DNA of 29,401 bases from CAIVAT01 sp038212325 (GCA_038212325.1 JBBQUQ010000040.1:1-29401); one strand, 5' to 3'. Positions 14,579-24,604 are shown, counted from the first letter of the stretch. The notes: a model not told the origin generated them from the letters alone. Program-made: numbers and translations.

Positions 14579-17500
14579 TCACCTTGCGATCATCAGTTTT
14601 TGAGAGGTTTCAGAATACGCGCCGTTTGCCGCTTTAAAGACAATCTTGTAAGGATAGAGCCCGTTGCTTAGCACTTGCCCGTTCGAATCGGTACCGTCCC
14701 AGGTAATTGATGCATTATCTATCGGATCCTGATAATTTTGAACAAGTGTGCGCACCTGGATTCCTTTCAGGTTGTATATGCTGATCTGCACGCTTAGTCC
14801 GCCAGAATCATAAAGCTGAGGTTGAAAAAGGAATTTTGTAGACCCGACCATAGGATTGGGAGCATTCAAAACGTTTTTTACTGTGAGACCGGCATGTGTG
14901 GGGACATAGAAACTGATCTCCCTGATCGATGAGTTATCGTACATATCCCAGGCCTTGATGCTGAGTGTATGTTTGCCAGGCGACAAGCCATTAACAGGAT
15001 AGGCAACGGTACCGCGGGTATACGAATTCATGACAGGTGCGTAATAGTCATTCAGCACCATCGCGTTCGACCTGTTGTTGTCCAGAACAGCCTCGATTTC
15101 ATGACCAATTCCCAATCCAAGGCTATTGATGCCATTTGTGTCAAACAGGTCAATCAGCAGAATGGCAGCATCGCCGGTTTCCCCGCCACTGATAAAGTTC
15201 CGGTCGTCCATATAAAGGGTTATATCCGGCCCCTGGTTCACCGGTGAAACCGATTCATCCCGTCCGCCGATCACAAACTGGTCATAGTACCCGGATGCTT
15301 CAGCATCGTCATTCCAGGCAGAATAGCTGATCTTTCCTTTCCCAAATTGCAGGGAAATATTCCTGGGCACAACGAAAGAAAAAGTAAATGCCCCGGAATC
15401 TACCGGAACATCCCCTTTAAAGATCAGCATGTTCTGCAATTTGAAAGTTTCAGGGTAGGTTTCCCCATTGGGACGGTTGCCTAAAGTTGAATTGGTTACA
15501 GGCTTGTCAAACACCTTGCAATTTATCACACCGTTGAAATTACCTGCCTTGATCCCGGTCGCATCTTCGATTTGCCCCTTCACTGTTACGGTTGACATGC
15601 CTAATAACGTGTCGGGCTGACTGGCTGGCTGTTCATTGATTGCCAGAGTTCTAACGTTCAAACCGGCAAAAGCAATATTTTGTGCCGGGTCACCAAGCAA
15701 AACAAAATTGCGGAGTTGGAAGTTATTGTTGTTGTCATTTTTCGACAGCCTGATTAAATCGCCCATCCTCACATATTGCCCGTCGGCGTCCTTATCCATG
15801 AGATGGCTGAAAAAGCTGCGGTTAAGCATGATATTCAAGCCTGCAAAGGCCAGGCGGGTGGTAGAGTACAGGCCGATGGCCCCCCCGTTTGGCTGCAGGA
15901 TCAGCATTTCTCCGGCGGTGAACCGTTCAGGATTGTCAAACCTGCTAAATTCGCAGGTGGCAGTCACAAACACCGGCAGTCTATCTTTGTTGGTCCATGC
16001 AAGAATGTCGGCTGTGGTCAGCACCTGCTCGAAGCTCCATCCCGTTTCGCCGCCATGTCCGGTATAATTGACGATCAGTGAGCCTTTGTCAACAGCAACG
16101 TTGATGGCGCGGTTGGCGTCAGGAAAACGCTCCCCTCCAGGGATTTTAATGAGCGGATAAGCATCCAGGAAGATTTTATTAATATTGATGAGCGGGTATT
16201 TGGTCGCGACAATTTCACACAACTCTTCGGCCTGGTGAAGGTGCAGGTTTTGATTTTCATCATCGGCAACAAAGGTGATGGTATTACGCCAATCGGGCCT
16301 TACAGGATATTCTGTAGAGGAATATCGAATAATTTTATCCACCATGGTCTGGGCCTCCTGGGTCGTTGAAACCGGGAACCGGCCGATACCGATATCAATT
16401 TTACCGTTAGCCTCCTGGCCGCCGTTTTCGGTCATGATGCCGAAAAAGTCGTCGGTAACATAGCTCGTAGTCGAATTCAGCGATTCGACAGATTGAAAAG
16501 TAGGGATCAGGTTGTTATTTCCCGGGATACGGTTTTTTGGATCATATGAGCCGTCGCCAAAAAGCAGGAGATACTTCGGGCGGCTGTCGGAAGTTCCGCG
16601 TTCGTAAAGCATTTTCACAAAGTCGCGGATGGCTGTCGGATCAGCCTGCCCGCACGAAAATTCATTAAACACCTGGGTGGTGGTAACAACATTCACCGTG
16701 AGTTTGCTCCGCTCACGATGAAATTCGCCCAACTGCTCTGCCTGAGCCAGGAATAACGGATGAACTACAATGATCAGGGAAGCCGGTTCAACGGCATGAA
16801 GGTTTTGGTTCTGAACCCCTCCCGACCATATTACAGGATAATAAAATGAGCCGTCAAAGGCAATGAATTCACGCAGGCTGTCTGTTGTACATTTAAATTT
16901 AAGCATCCCATCCGCCAGGGTCGTTTCCGCGACCCTCACCTGTGATGGATTTGACACTTCCCACACATTCAGCGTGGCATTGACATTCTTAATTGAAAAC
17001 TCGGCAATCTTGCCCGCGCCAATCGTGTTTACGTCGCGGAATAACATCTGCGGGGCAACCCACGACAAGTATCTTCTGAAACTCAATTGCAGATAATTTA
17101 GCCAGCCTTTTGCAGTGGCCATGGGCATATTGTACGTAAGGGTAACCGTTTGATCAGGCTTCGGCTTTGACGTTGTCGTAATTTTAAATTTCGACCTGGC
17201 CGCCCTGGTAAATTCCTTCGGGTCGGTCGAATCAATTTTAAGCGAATCTAGAGCGGTCTCCGGCCTTGAAAGGTAAAAATAGCTTGGAACAGATGCATTG
17301 GCAGCAATGTTCCATTTTAACCTGAGAGGCACTGTGGTGTCAATATCCGGGTAATTATAAGGAAAGACCCATTCTGCTTTCACGCTGCTGAATGACTCGC
17401 CATACCATTCCCTGCCCGACCTGATCAGATTCTGCTGGTCAAAATCATGCACGTCAAAATCATCGTAGCTGTTTGAGAAAGTATTCGCCGGCGCCGTACC

Positions 17501-17983
17501 GGTATGCATCGGCTGAACACGTTTTCCCATTGCCTGGCCAAAGTTCAGGAAATAGTAGGTGGAATCGGAATAGAGGTTGCGCTGATGCGCATAAAACCTG
17601 GTCAGTTTGTCAAAGCTCCACTTGTCGGCCCCTTCGCCATAGAACAGGATAAAATCATTGGCATCGAAGCGCTCATCATCACCGTCGGCCACCTTGATGG
17701 CTATTTCACGCAGATCATCAATCCTGAGAGTCGAATTTCCCTCGGCAAGCATGCCCGAACCATTACCAAACAGGCGGATTTTATCAACTTCGAGCGTCGA
17801 TAGATCGATGCCCATGCGTTGCAGGTCGGCATAGGTTATCTGATAAATTCCGGTGTGCGTGACCGCCAGCTTGTACCATGGTCCTGAAGCAAGAACCGAC
17901 GAGTCGGCATGGGGCACTGCTCCCGAAACTACCAGTGGGAAAATGAAAAGCAGGAATATGTATGCGTTTTTCAACATCGGCAT
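14579..17983 (-). CDS. porU: PorU-family C25 peptidase, second copy with short N-terminus
   Basis: About 1134 residues from ATG 17983 (MPMLKNAYIFLLFIFPLVVS signal); ATGs at 18001 and 17977 are also possible. Directly after the signal peptide comes SSVLASGPWYKLAVTHTGIY, so the roughly 150-residue segment that precedes this point in the neighbouring copy is missing. The gingipain-like C25 domain keeps both catalytic residues: His in NYTGHGGETGW (codon 16055-16057) and Cys in PVFVTATCEFSRFD (codon 15953-15955). A strand-rich region follows, then a C-terminal type A sorting-like domain (LNAPNPMVGSTKFLF to LYPYKIVFKA and KLMIAR). PorU removes such domains from T9SS cargo and links cargo to anionic lipopolysaccharide in characterised species. 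It starts 20 bases after the first copy and is clearly a paralogue. Confidence 0.88.
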   Translation of the reverse strand: MPMLKNAYIFLLFIFPLVVSGAVPHADSSVLASGPWYKLAVTHTGIYQITYADLQRMGIDLSTLEVDKIRLFGNGSGMLAEGNSTLRIDDLREIAIKVADGDDERFDANDFILFYGEGADKWSFDKLTRFYAHQRNLYSDSTYYFLNFGQAMGKRVQPMHTGTAPANTFSNSYDDFDVHDFDQQNLIRSGREWYGESFSSVKAEWVFPYNYPDIDTTVPLRLKWNIAANASVPSYFYLSRPETALDSLKIDSTDPKEFTRAARSKFKITTTSKPKPDQTVTLTYNMPMATAKGWLNYLQLSFRRYLSWVAPQMLFRDVNTIGAGKIAEFSIKNVNATLNVWEVSNPSQVRVAETTLADGMLKFKCTTDSLREFIAFDGSFYYPVIWSGGVQNQNLHAVEPASLIIVVHPLFLAQAEQLGEFHRERSKLTVNVVTTTQVFNEFSCGQADPTAIRDFVKMLYERGTSDSRPKYLLLFGDGSYDPKNRIPGNNNLIPTFQSVESLNSTTSYVTDDFFGIMTENGGQEANGKIDIGIGRFPVSTTQEAQTMVDKIIRYSSTEYPVRPDWRNTITFVADDENQNLHLHQAEELCEIVATKYPLININKIFLDAYPLIKIPGGERFPDANRAINVAVDKGSLIVNYTGHGGETGWSFEQVLTTADILAWTNKDRLPVFVTATCEFSRFDNPERFTAGEMLILQPNGGAIGLYSTTRLAFAGLNIMLNRSFFSHLMDKDADGQYVRMGDLIRLSKNDNNNNFQLRNFVLLGDPAQNIAFAGLNVRTLAINEQPASQPDTLLGMSTVTVKGQIEDATGIKAGNFNGVINCKVFDKPVTNSTLGNRPNGETYPETFKLQNMLIFKGDVPVDSGAFTFSFVVPRNISLQFGKGKISYSAWNDDAEASGYYDQFVIGGRDESVSPVNQGPDITLYMDDRNFISGGETGDAAILLIDLFDTNGINSLGLGIGHEIEAVLDNNRSNAMVLNDYYAPVMNSYTRGTVAYPVNGLSPGKHTLSIKAWDMYDNSSIREISFYVPTHAGLTVKNVLNAPNPMVGSTKFLFQPQLYDSGGLSVQISIYNLKGIQVRTLVQNYQDPIDNASITWDGTDSNGQVLSNGLYPYKIVFKAANGAYSETSQKLMIAR

Positions 17984-18003
17984 TGATTTGTAAAGGTACA
18001 TAT

Positions 18004-21000
18004 TTATCGGATAACCACCAACTTCGACGTCTGCACTTTGACCGTTCCGTCGGGAATCGTCAGTTGCACAGAATAAACGTATAGCCCGGAGGCGATCTTC
18101 GCGCCGCTGCTTGTTGTTCCGTCCCATTGAATTTCAGCTGCGCGGTAGCCTTGCGAGTACATGGTTTGATTCAGCTTTTTCACAGGATCACCGTTGAGCG
18201 TGAAAATCTGGATTTCAACATCAAGAGGCTGACCAACCTGGTTTGTTTCCCATGAGAATGTTGTATGGTCCGTCATAGGGTTGGGATAGTTCAGCAGATG
18301 TTCCAGGGCAAATTCAGCCGATGAAGTCACAACGAAATCGATGGTGGCATCCGTAGAATTATTATGCACATCCCACACTTTAACGGTAATCTGATGCGGT
18401 CCGTCGCTGAGTGAGCTGAGCGGATAACTGATTTCGCCGCTTTTGTAGGTGTTAAGGTTTGACACATAATAATCATTGAGTATCATCGGAGTGGTGGTCT
18501 TGTTGTCGAGCACCGCAGTTATGTCATGGCCAATGCCATTGCCCACCGCATTTACTCCTGATGTATCATTTACATCGGCCAGCAGCACCGGGTTCTGATT
18601 TGTGATGCCTCCCGAGCGGAATTGGTGGTTGTTCATATACAGCGATATCCGGGGGCCCTGATCGTCGGTCAGGGCATCGTTGTTGTAACCGCCGACCTGA
18701 ATATGATCGTCGTATCCGTGTGCATCGGTTTCAGCGCTGCGTGCATAATAGCTGATTTTGCCCTCACCATATTTAATTGCTATATCTTTAGGCACAATGA
18801 ACGAAAATGAAAATGACCCGTTCGTTACTTCAACTTTACCTTTATAAACAGGGTTTCTGCGCAGGAAAAACTGTACCGGGGGATATTCACCGGTATTTGC
18901 TTTGGTCCATATTTCCGACGACTTATCATAAACTGTTGGGAATATCGTTCCGGAAAAATCAACGGCTTTTTCCCCTGATTCATTGAGCACTTCGCCGGTG
19001 ATGGTTACTTCTGCAAGAGCCTTGAGGGTATCGGGGGCCGAAGATGGACCATGCCCGTTGATGGAGGTGGTAACAATATCCAGGTTAGGATAGGCCATTT
19101 GCATGGCAGGATCGCCCAAAAGCACAAACGCATGAATGTTCGCAGAACTTCCCATGCCTGTTTTTGCCACTCGCAGCAGATCGCCCAGCTTCGGGTAACT
19201 GCCGGAAATTTTAGTAAATGCGTTCTTGTAAAAGTTAACCAGCAGTGATTTGTTGGTACCAGCAAACGTGAGCCTTGTGGTCGTAAAAAGTGCAACCCCG
19301 CCACCCTGGTTATTTAAAAACACCCATTCGCCTGCCGAAACCCGCCCGGGGTCATCAAACCGGCTGAATTCGCAAGTGGCGGTTACAAATACGGGCATGT
19401 TATTGAAATTACGCCAGTTTTGAATATCAGGAACCTCAAGGATACGCTCATGGGCCCAGCCTGTTTCACCGCCATGGCCCACATAGTTCATGAGCAGCGA
19501 GCCTTTTTCAACGCGCTTGTTGATCACCTCGTTGACATCAGGATAACGTCCACCGCCGGGTGTGGCAATCATCGTGTAAGCATCGGAATAAATTTTATCA
19601 ACATTGAACCTTTTATGGGAGGTTTCAATGATACGTGCCAGGTCTTCGGAATCATTGATAAACAAGTTCCCTCCTTCATTCTGGTCATCTCCGACGAAGG
19701 CAACCACATTTCGCCAGTCATTTTTCACGTCATCACTTTGCGCACAGTAATGGATCACCTTATCAACAGAAGCCTTAGCCTCTTCCGGGGTATCGACGGG
19801 AAAACGTCCGATGCCGATATCGAGGCTTCCATTTGCCGATTGTCCTTCGTTGGCATCGAGCAACCCGAAATAATCATCCGACACGAATGAGGATACCGGC
19901 GAAAGAGATTCCACTGATTCAAATGAGGGAACGAAATTGGTGTTGTTTTGAATGCGGTTTTTAAAATCGTAGGAAGCATCGCCAAACAACAACAAGTACT
20001 TGGGTTCGTTACCCGTTTGCGCCTTGTCGTACATCATCCGCACAAAGTCGCGGATGGCGGTGATATCCTGCGCTCCGGAGGAAAATTCGTTGTAAATTTT
20101 ATCAGGGGTGGTAATGAGCACAGACAATCCGCTGTTTGCCTGGTGAAATGCAGCCAGCCGTTCAGCTTCAGCCATGAATGACGGATGGGTAACAATCAGG
20201 TAATCAGGTACAGCCGTGCCATGAAGATCCTGATTTTCAACACGTCCAATGAATTCCGGGACATTGGCCTGCACTCCGGCATCAAATGCCATAAACTCAC
20301 GTAAGGTATCGGTTGGCAGCCTGAACACCAGGCTGTTTCCATTCTGGCTTGTTTCAATGCGCCTGATATTGTCGCCATTGGTGACATCCCATATTTGCGC
20401 ATTAAAACCATTTTTATCCAGGGTGAATTCAGTCACCCCATTTGAAGCAGTAGTCGCGGCCGAGCGAAAAGACATCTGGCTTCCGCTCATGGTAAGCAAC
20501 CGCTTTGCATTCACTTCGATGTAATTCAGGTACCCGACAGAACTTGAAGAACTTTTATTGTATTTCAGCTTTATATCAATCGCCGGGTTGGAAGTTAAAA
20601 AGGTCGCAGTGGCTGTTTTGGCAACTGCATAAACGTTTTCGTACCCTTCCGACACGCCCTCGATGTTGATGCCAACCAGGTTGGCGCCCTGGGCCGACAC
20701 GACAAACGAAGTATTGCCTGAAAGGGACCGCGCAGCGACATAAACCTTAACCGAAACCGGGCTCTGGCTGTCAATATTGAGGAATGTAAAGGGATAATTC
20801 CGCTCGGTTGTGATATCAAAATACTGATTGTCCCACCATTCACGGCCTGTTTTGATAAGATTCACATCATCCTTTTCATAACTGGCAAAATCCTCGAATA
20901 CGGCCGCAAAAAATGTGGGTGGTTCAGACGAGGAAGATTGTGATCCAATGCGCTTTCCGGGACCCTTATCGAAATTTAAATAGTAATACATCCGGTCGGA

Positions 21001-21864
21001 ATAAATATTTTTCCGGCAGTGAAACAATTTGTCTGTTTTATTGTAAGACCATTGGTCGGGGCCCTGGCCGTAAAACAGGAGGAAGTCACCCGGGTCAAAT
21101 CTGCCATCTTCTTCACCAGATACGAAGATGGAATTCTCCATCAGGTCATCTTTTCTCGGAGCTGAATTTGCTTCAGGAAGCATCCCCCCCCCATTGCCAT
21201 AGATGCGCAGGTTGCGAGGATTGATGTTTTCGGCATCTACGCCTGATTTTTTCAGGTCATCGTACGTCAGTCGGTATATTCCATTGGAGCCAACCGCCAA
21301 CTTATACCAGGCTCCTGATGCCAGAATTGAATTTGATGCATAGGAACCTCCTGATTTGTATGTAGTTTTATGAGGAATGTTTTCGATTTCCGTCACGATT
21401 TCAAAGGAAACCAGTCTCTCGATCGCTCCGGTTACTGCATTTCTGCGCAACGGGAGCAGGATGATCTCCAGTGAGGTCTTTTTCCGGGCGACCGACAATT
21501 GATGTAAAACCGGAATATCACCACCAATTTTTTCCAGGCCATTTACCCTCGAAAGTTCCGGTTCACTGACCTGTTCGTAAACCTGGTTGCGGAGGTACAC
21601 TCCTGCAAGCGAGTCATGTTCCGGATTGAAAATTAACGTTTTAATAAAAACCGGCAGCATTCCATATTCCGGATGCAGCACAGATCCCTGGAATGACAAA
21701 ACAGCCTCAGCCATTGAATCACCGGGTAGCGACGCCCTGGAAGTATTCCATGAAATTCGGCATTTGCTCACTGTGCCAGAGGTACCTGCAGCCGTTAAAA
21801 AAACGGGGGCAAAGGCCAGTAAAACAACGAAGAAGATATTGATAAGGTGTTTTCTGATATACAT
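18004..21864 (-). CDS. porU: T9SS sortase PorU, full-length copy
   Basis: 1286 residues from ATG 21864 (MYIRKHLINIFFVVLLAFAP signal, cleavage after LTAAG); the upstream ATG at 21936 adds 24 residues ahead of the signal and is rejected. Residues about 30-175 form a prodomain-like beta region, followed by SNSILASGAWYKLAVGSNGI, the PorU segment with RNLRIYGNGGGMLPE. The C25 domain has His in NYVGHGGETGW (codon 19474-19476) and Cys in PVFVTATCEFSRFDD (codon 19372-19374). The chain ends with a type A C-terminal sorting domain (LLNYPNPMTDHTTFSWE to VQTSKLVVIR) that PorU uses for its own export. It heads the operon porU-porU-porV-ispF and diverges from porP and gldJ. PorU acts on the cell surface with PorV, PorQ and PorZ; the last two are not in the window. 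Confidence 0.93.
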   Translation of the reverse strand: MYIRKHLINIFFVVLLAFAPVFLTAAGTSGTVSKCRISWNTSRASLPGDSMAEAVLSFQGSVLHPEYGMLPVFIKTLIFNPEHDSLAGVYLRNQVYEQVSEPELSRVNGLEKIGGDIPVLHQLSVARKKTSLEIILLPLRRNAVTGAIERLVSFEIVTEIENIPHKTTYKSGGSYASNSILASGAWYKLAVGSNGIYRLTYDDLKKSGVDAENINPRNLRIYGNGGGMLPEANSAPRKDDLMENSIFVSGEEDGRFDPGDFLLFYGQGPDQWSYNKTDKLFHCRKNIYSDRMYYYLNFDKGPGKRIGSQSSSSEPPTFFAAVFEDFASYEKDDVNLIKTGREWWDNQYFDITTERNYPFTFLNIDSQSPVSVKVYVAARSLSGNTSFVVSAQGANLVGINIEGVSEGYENVYAVAKTATATFLTSNPAIDIKLKYNKSSSSSVGYLNYIEVNAKRLLTMSGSQMSFRSAATTASNGVTEFTLDKNGFNAQIWDVTNGDNIRRIETSQNGNSLVFRLPTDTLREFMAFDAGVQANVPEFIGRVENQDLHGTAVPDYLIVTHPSFMAEAERLAAFHQANSGLSVLITTPDKIYNEFSSGAQDITAIRDFVRMMYDKAQTGNEPKYLLLFGDASYDFKNRIQNNTNFVPSFESVESLSPVSSFVSDDYFGLLDANEGQSANGSLDIGIGRFPVDTPEEAKASVDKVIHYCAQSDDVKNDWRNVVAFVGDDQNEGGNLFINDSEDLARIIETSHKRFNVDKIYSDAYTMIATPGGGRYPDVNEVINKRVEKGSLLMNYVGHGGETGWAHERILEVPDIQNWRNFNNMPVFVTATCEFSRFDDPGRVSAGEWVFLNNQGGGVALFTTTRLTFAGTNKSLLVNFYKNAFTKISGSYPKLGDLLRVAKTGMGSSANIHAFVLLGDPAMQMAYPNLDIVTTSINGHGPSSAPDTLKALAEVTITGEVLNESGEKAVDFSGTIFPTVYDKSSEIWTKANTGEYPPVQFFLRRNPVYKGKVEVTNGSFSFSFIVPKDIAIKYGEGKISYYARSAETDAHGYDDHIQVGGYNNDALTDDQGPRISLYMNNHQFRSGGITNQNPVLLADVNDTSGVNAVGNGIGHDITAVLDNKTTTPMILNDYYVSNLNTYKSGEISYPLSSLSDGPHQITVKVWDVHNNSTDATIDFVVTSSAEFALEHLLNYPNPMTDHTTFSWETNQVGQPLDVEIQIFTLNGDPVKKLNQTMYSQGYRAAEIQWDGTTSSGAKIASGLYVYSVQLTIPDGTVKVQTSKLVVIR

Positions 21865-22008
21865 GTGCGGGTCAGGTTGTTTTATACAGACAATATTTGA
21901 TGTGAAAAAGTTGCCACCGGAAATGTTTTTTTTCAACAGTATATTAATGACACCTTTTTAACGTTTGCTGTTAGTTAATATTGTAAGCCCCTGCAAAAGT
22001 ATATCCAT

Positions 22009-22016
22009 TAATTTTG
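22009..22016 (+). promoter_or_regulatory. Candidate -7 element of porP/sprF (TAATTTTG)
   Basis: An exact TAnnTTTG match 41 bases before the porP ATG. The nearest TTG upstream (21981-21983) is 25 bases away, longer than usual. Confidence 0.45.
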
Positions 22017-22046
22017 TAATATTGTAAACCTTATTTAATTCAGGAT

Positions 22047-22053
22047 AAAGGAG
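22047..22053 (+). promoter_or_regulatory. Shine-Dalgarno-like site of porP/sprF (AAAGGAG)
   Basis: AAAGGAG four bases before the ATG at 22058. It is a purine-rich site unlike the bare leaders of most neighbours, though the spacing is short. Confidence 0.45.
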
Positions 22054-22057
22054 ATTC

Positions 22058-23050
22058 ATGATCAGGCGATTTGCGGTTTTCGTATTATTAGTCTTTCCAT
22101 TCTTCATGGGAGGCTTACGTGCCCAGGATCCTGAGTTCTCGCAATTTTATGCCAATCCCCTTTATTTAAATCCTGCCCTGGCCGGGGTGACCGTTTGCCC
22201 CAAAACCAATGCAAACTACCGCAACCAGTGGCCCGGAATCGGGAAGGCCTTTATCACCTACAGCATCTCTTATGACCAGTATGTCAATTTTCTGCACGGC
22301 GGGTTTGGTGTTTTAGTCATGGCCGACCGCGCCGGCAGCGGAAACCTGAATACCACCACCATCAGCCTGATGTATGCTTACAAGACGAACCTAAGCACGC
22401 ATTTACAGGCCAGCGGGGCACTAAAAGCCGGTTATTACCAGCGCCGGCTTGCATGGGAAAACCTGCAATTCGAAGATATGATTGATCCTATCGGGGGATT
22501 TATCCTGCCCACTTCTGAAAAACAGCCTGACAACCTCAGCGTAGGTGTTCCTGATTTTTCTGCCGGCATTTTCCTGGCCTATGACGACCTGGCCTATGGC
22601 GGCATTGCCATAGATCACATGACAGTGCCCAAAATTGGGTTTTATGCAGACAATGAAACAATACTTCACATTAAATATACCATTCATGCAGGCTCAGTGA
22701 TCAACCTGCGCCAGAACGGCAGCAGCAGCGAAGATCGTGAGTTCTCAATTTCACCGAATATTCTTTACCAGCAGCAGTTCAATTTTCATCAGTTGAATAT
22801 CGGTCTGTACCTGACGATCGACCCCTTTATCGGGGGGGTGTGGTTCCGTCACAATTTTGAAAACGCCGATGCAATCATCCCGATGTTAGGCTTGCATTAT
22901 AAAAACCTGCGTGTCGGATACAGTTATGATTATACGATCAGCAAGTTGAATGGCTCATCTGGCGGGGCTCATGAAGTATCGGCATCATGGCAATTCCCAT
23001 GCCTTGAAAAAAGAAGACATATCAGAGCAATAAAATGCCCCCGCTTTTAG
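22058..23050 (+). CDS. PorP/SprF-family T9SS outer-membrane protein
   Basis: 330 residues with a signal peptide (MIRRFAVFVLLVFPFFMGGL, cleavage after RAQ) and the family opening DPEFSQFYANPLYLNPALAG, then YRNQWPGI and a barrel of about 14 strands (GGFGVLVMADRAGSGNLNTT, SASWQFP at the end). Proteins of this family are either T9SS core components (PorP of Porphyromonas gingivalis, with PorK-PorN) or dedicated partners for one cargo (SprF for the adhesin SprB). Which kind this is cannot be told here: the core PorP normally sits with porK-L-M-N, which are not in the window, and no SprB-like adhesin is adjacent. It diverges from porU, and gldJ follows 61 bases later from its own promoter. Confidence 0.88.
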   Translation: MIRRFAVFVLLVFPFFMGGLRAQDPEFSQFYANPLYLNPALAGVTVCPKTNANYRNQWPGIGKAFITYSISYDQYVNFLHGGFGVLVMADRAGSGNLNTTTISLMYAYKTNLSTHLQASGALKAGYYQRRLAWENLQFEDMIDPIGGFILPTSEKQPDNLSVGVPDFSAGIFLAYDDLAYGGIAIDHMTVPKIGFYADNETILHIKYTIHAGSVINLRQNGSSSEDREFSISPNILYQQQFNFHQLNIGLYLTIDPFIGGVWFRHNFENADAIIPMLGLHYKNLRVGYSYDYTISKLNGSSGGAHEVSASWQFPCLEKRRHIRAIKCPRF

Positions 23051-23063
23051 TTATGTATTATTA

Positions 23064-23095
23064 TTTGCTTAATTTGAGTAATTCACGTAGGTTTG
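23064..23095 (+). promoter_or_regulatory. Promoter of gldJ
   Basis: A full consensus: -33 TTTG (23064-23067), 20-base spacer, -7 TAGGTTTG (23088-23095). Transcription should begin about ten bases before the ATG at 23112, giving a nearly leaderless mRNA. Confidence 0.8.
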
Positions 23096-23111
23096 CAAAA
23101 ATTTTCAACGG

Positions 23112-24584
23112 ATGAGAATTAACAGATTTTTTCAGGTAAGTGCACTTGTCGCAGCCATTTTAATGGTGACAGGCTGTAAGAAGGAAGCATCACGTTCTAC
23201 CGGATGGGAATATAACAATCCCAAAAACGGGGGATTTGAAAAACCCATGTTTGCCGATCAGCCTACCGGGCCGGGACTGGTGTTCGTTGAAGGCGGAACC
23301 TTCACCATGGGAAGCACCCAGGATGATGTGATGTTCGAATGGAACAACAGTCCGCGCAGGGTGACAGTCGCCAGCTTTTACATGGATGAGACAGAAGTTA
23401 GCAACCTCGATTACCAGGAGTACCTTTACTGGCTGAACCGCGTATATTCACTTAACTATCCTGGCGTTTATCGCAAAGCACTTCCCGACTCACTTGTCTG
23501 GCGGCAGAAACTGGCTTACAATGAGCCCCTCCTCGAGTACTATTTCCGCCATCCTGCTTACAGGAATTATCCTGTTGTTGGCGTTTCCTGGGTCCAGGCT
23601 AATGACTACTGCCAGTGGAGGACCGACCGGGTCAATGAAATGCTGCTTATCCAGAAGGGGATCCTCAAGATGGACCCTGCACAGAAAGACGACAACAATT
23701 TTAACACCGAAGCATACCTGGCTGGTCAATACGAAGGGTCTCCCGACCGTCAGCTGCCCGACCTGAACCCCAATGGAACCGGCACCCGCAAAGTAAAAAT
23801 GGAGGATGGAATCCTGCTGCCAAAATACCGGCTGCCGACCGAAGCCGAATGGGAATACGCTTCTCTGGGCCTCATTGGAAACACCCTTTATGAAAGAGTT
23901 GTTGAACGGAAAAACTACCCGTGGAACGGCAACTATGTTCGTACGGATCAGTCGAGGTATTATGGCAGTTTCATGGATAACTTCAAGCGTGGAAAAGGAG
24001 ATTACATGGGTGTGGCCGGCAACCTGAACGACGGAGCCGATGTTCCTGCAGCCTGCGGATCTTATTTCCCCAACGATTACGGCCTGTACAACATGGCAGG
24101 AAACGTAAGCGAGTGGGTGCTCGATGTTTACCGCCCCCTGAACTCATATGAGGTTTCAGACCTTCGTCCGTTCCGCGGCAACGTATTTAAAACCCCTGTG
24201 AGGGATGCAGAAGGATTCCTGGCTCAAAAAGACAGCCTGGGACACATGAAATACCGCGACATCACCACCGCCGAAGCACTGAACCGCAAAAATTACCGCC
24301 AGGCCGACAACGTCAACTACCTGGATGGCGATTATGCATCAACCATTGACAATGATCTGTGGCTCACATCGGCCAAAGACAGCAGTTCGACCGGCCTCAT
24401 GTACGACACGAGAAGTTCGCTTATCAGCGACCATGCCCGTGTTTACAAAGGGGGTAGCTGGAGAGACCAGGCTTTCTTTATGAGCCCGGGCACACGCCGG
24501 TACCTCGATGAAAACGAGGCGTCTGATGCCATCGGATTCCGGTGTGCCATGACCCGCGTTGGTGGATCGATCGCCGGGAAATAA
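23112..24584 (+). CDS. gldJ: Gliding motility/T9SS lipoprotein GldJ
   Basis: 490 residues. Lipoprotein signal with lipobox MVTGC (Cys22). After a short linker (STGWEYNNPKNGGFEKP, a GldJ hallmark) comes a formylglycine-generating-enzyme-like (SUMF1) fold: GPGLVFVEGGTFTMGSTQDD, SFYMDETEVSNLDYQEYLYW, YPVVGVSWVQANDYCQWRTD, the RLPTEAEWEYAS motif, NMAGNVSEWVLD and YKGGSWRD to SDAIGFRC. In GldJ the fold is structural rather than enzymatic. In Flavobacterium johnsoniae GldJ stabilises GldK and is needed for secretion and gliding. GldK shares the fold, but the TGWEYN opening, the context next to porU/porV and murF, and the absence of gldL-M-N downstream favour GldJ. Its length is somewhat below the roughly 560 residues of flavobacterial GldJ. 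A strong terminator follows. Confidence 0.88.
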   Translation: MRINRFFQVSALVAAILMVTGCKKEASRSTGWEYNNPKNGGFEKPMFADQPTGPGLVFVEGGTFTMGSTQDDVMFEWNNSPRRVTVASFYMDETEVSNLDYQEYLYWLNRVYSLNYPGVYRKALPDSLVWRQKLAYNEPLLEYYFRHPAYRNYPVVGVSWVQANDYCQWRTDRVNEMLLIQKGILKMDPAQKDDNNFNTEAYLAGQYEGSPDRQLPDLNPNGTGTRKVKMEDGILLPKYRLPTEAEWEYASLGLIGNTLYERVVERKNYPWNGNYVRTDQSRYYGSFMDNFKRGKGDYMGVAGNLNDGADVPAACGSYFPNDYGLYNMAGNVSEWVLDVYRPLNSYEVSDLRPFRGNVFKTPVRDAEGFLAQKDSLGHMKYRDITTAEALNRKNYRQADNVNYLDGDYASTIDNDLWLTSAKDSSSTGLMYDTRSSLISDHARVYKGGSWRDQAFFMSPGTRRYLDENEASDAIGFRCAMTRVGGSIAGK

Positions 24585-24604
24585 CCTGTGTTTAAAAAAA
24601 ACTG

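Noticed and set aside
17984..18127. Extended N-terminus of the second PorU copy into the first
   Set aside because: It would place up to 48 residues before the signal peptide and overlap the end of the full-length porU gene.
14969..21961. Many long open frames on the plus strand opposite the two porU genes
   Set aside because: They are antisense shadows of well-conserved PorU coding sequence, without family motifs, signal peptides or upstream promoters.
23112..24584. GldK/PorK instead of GldJ
   Set aside because: The fold is shared, but the TGWEYN opening and the DDVMFEWNNSP segment match GldJ, and porL/M/N do not follow.
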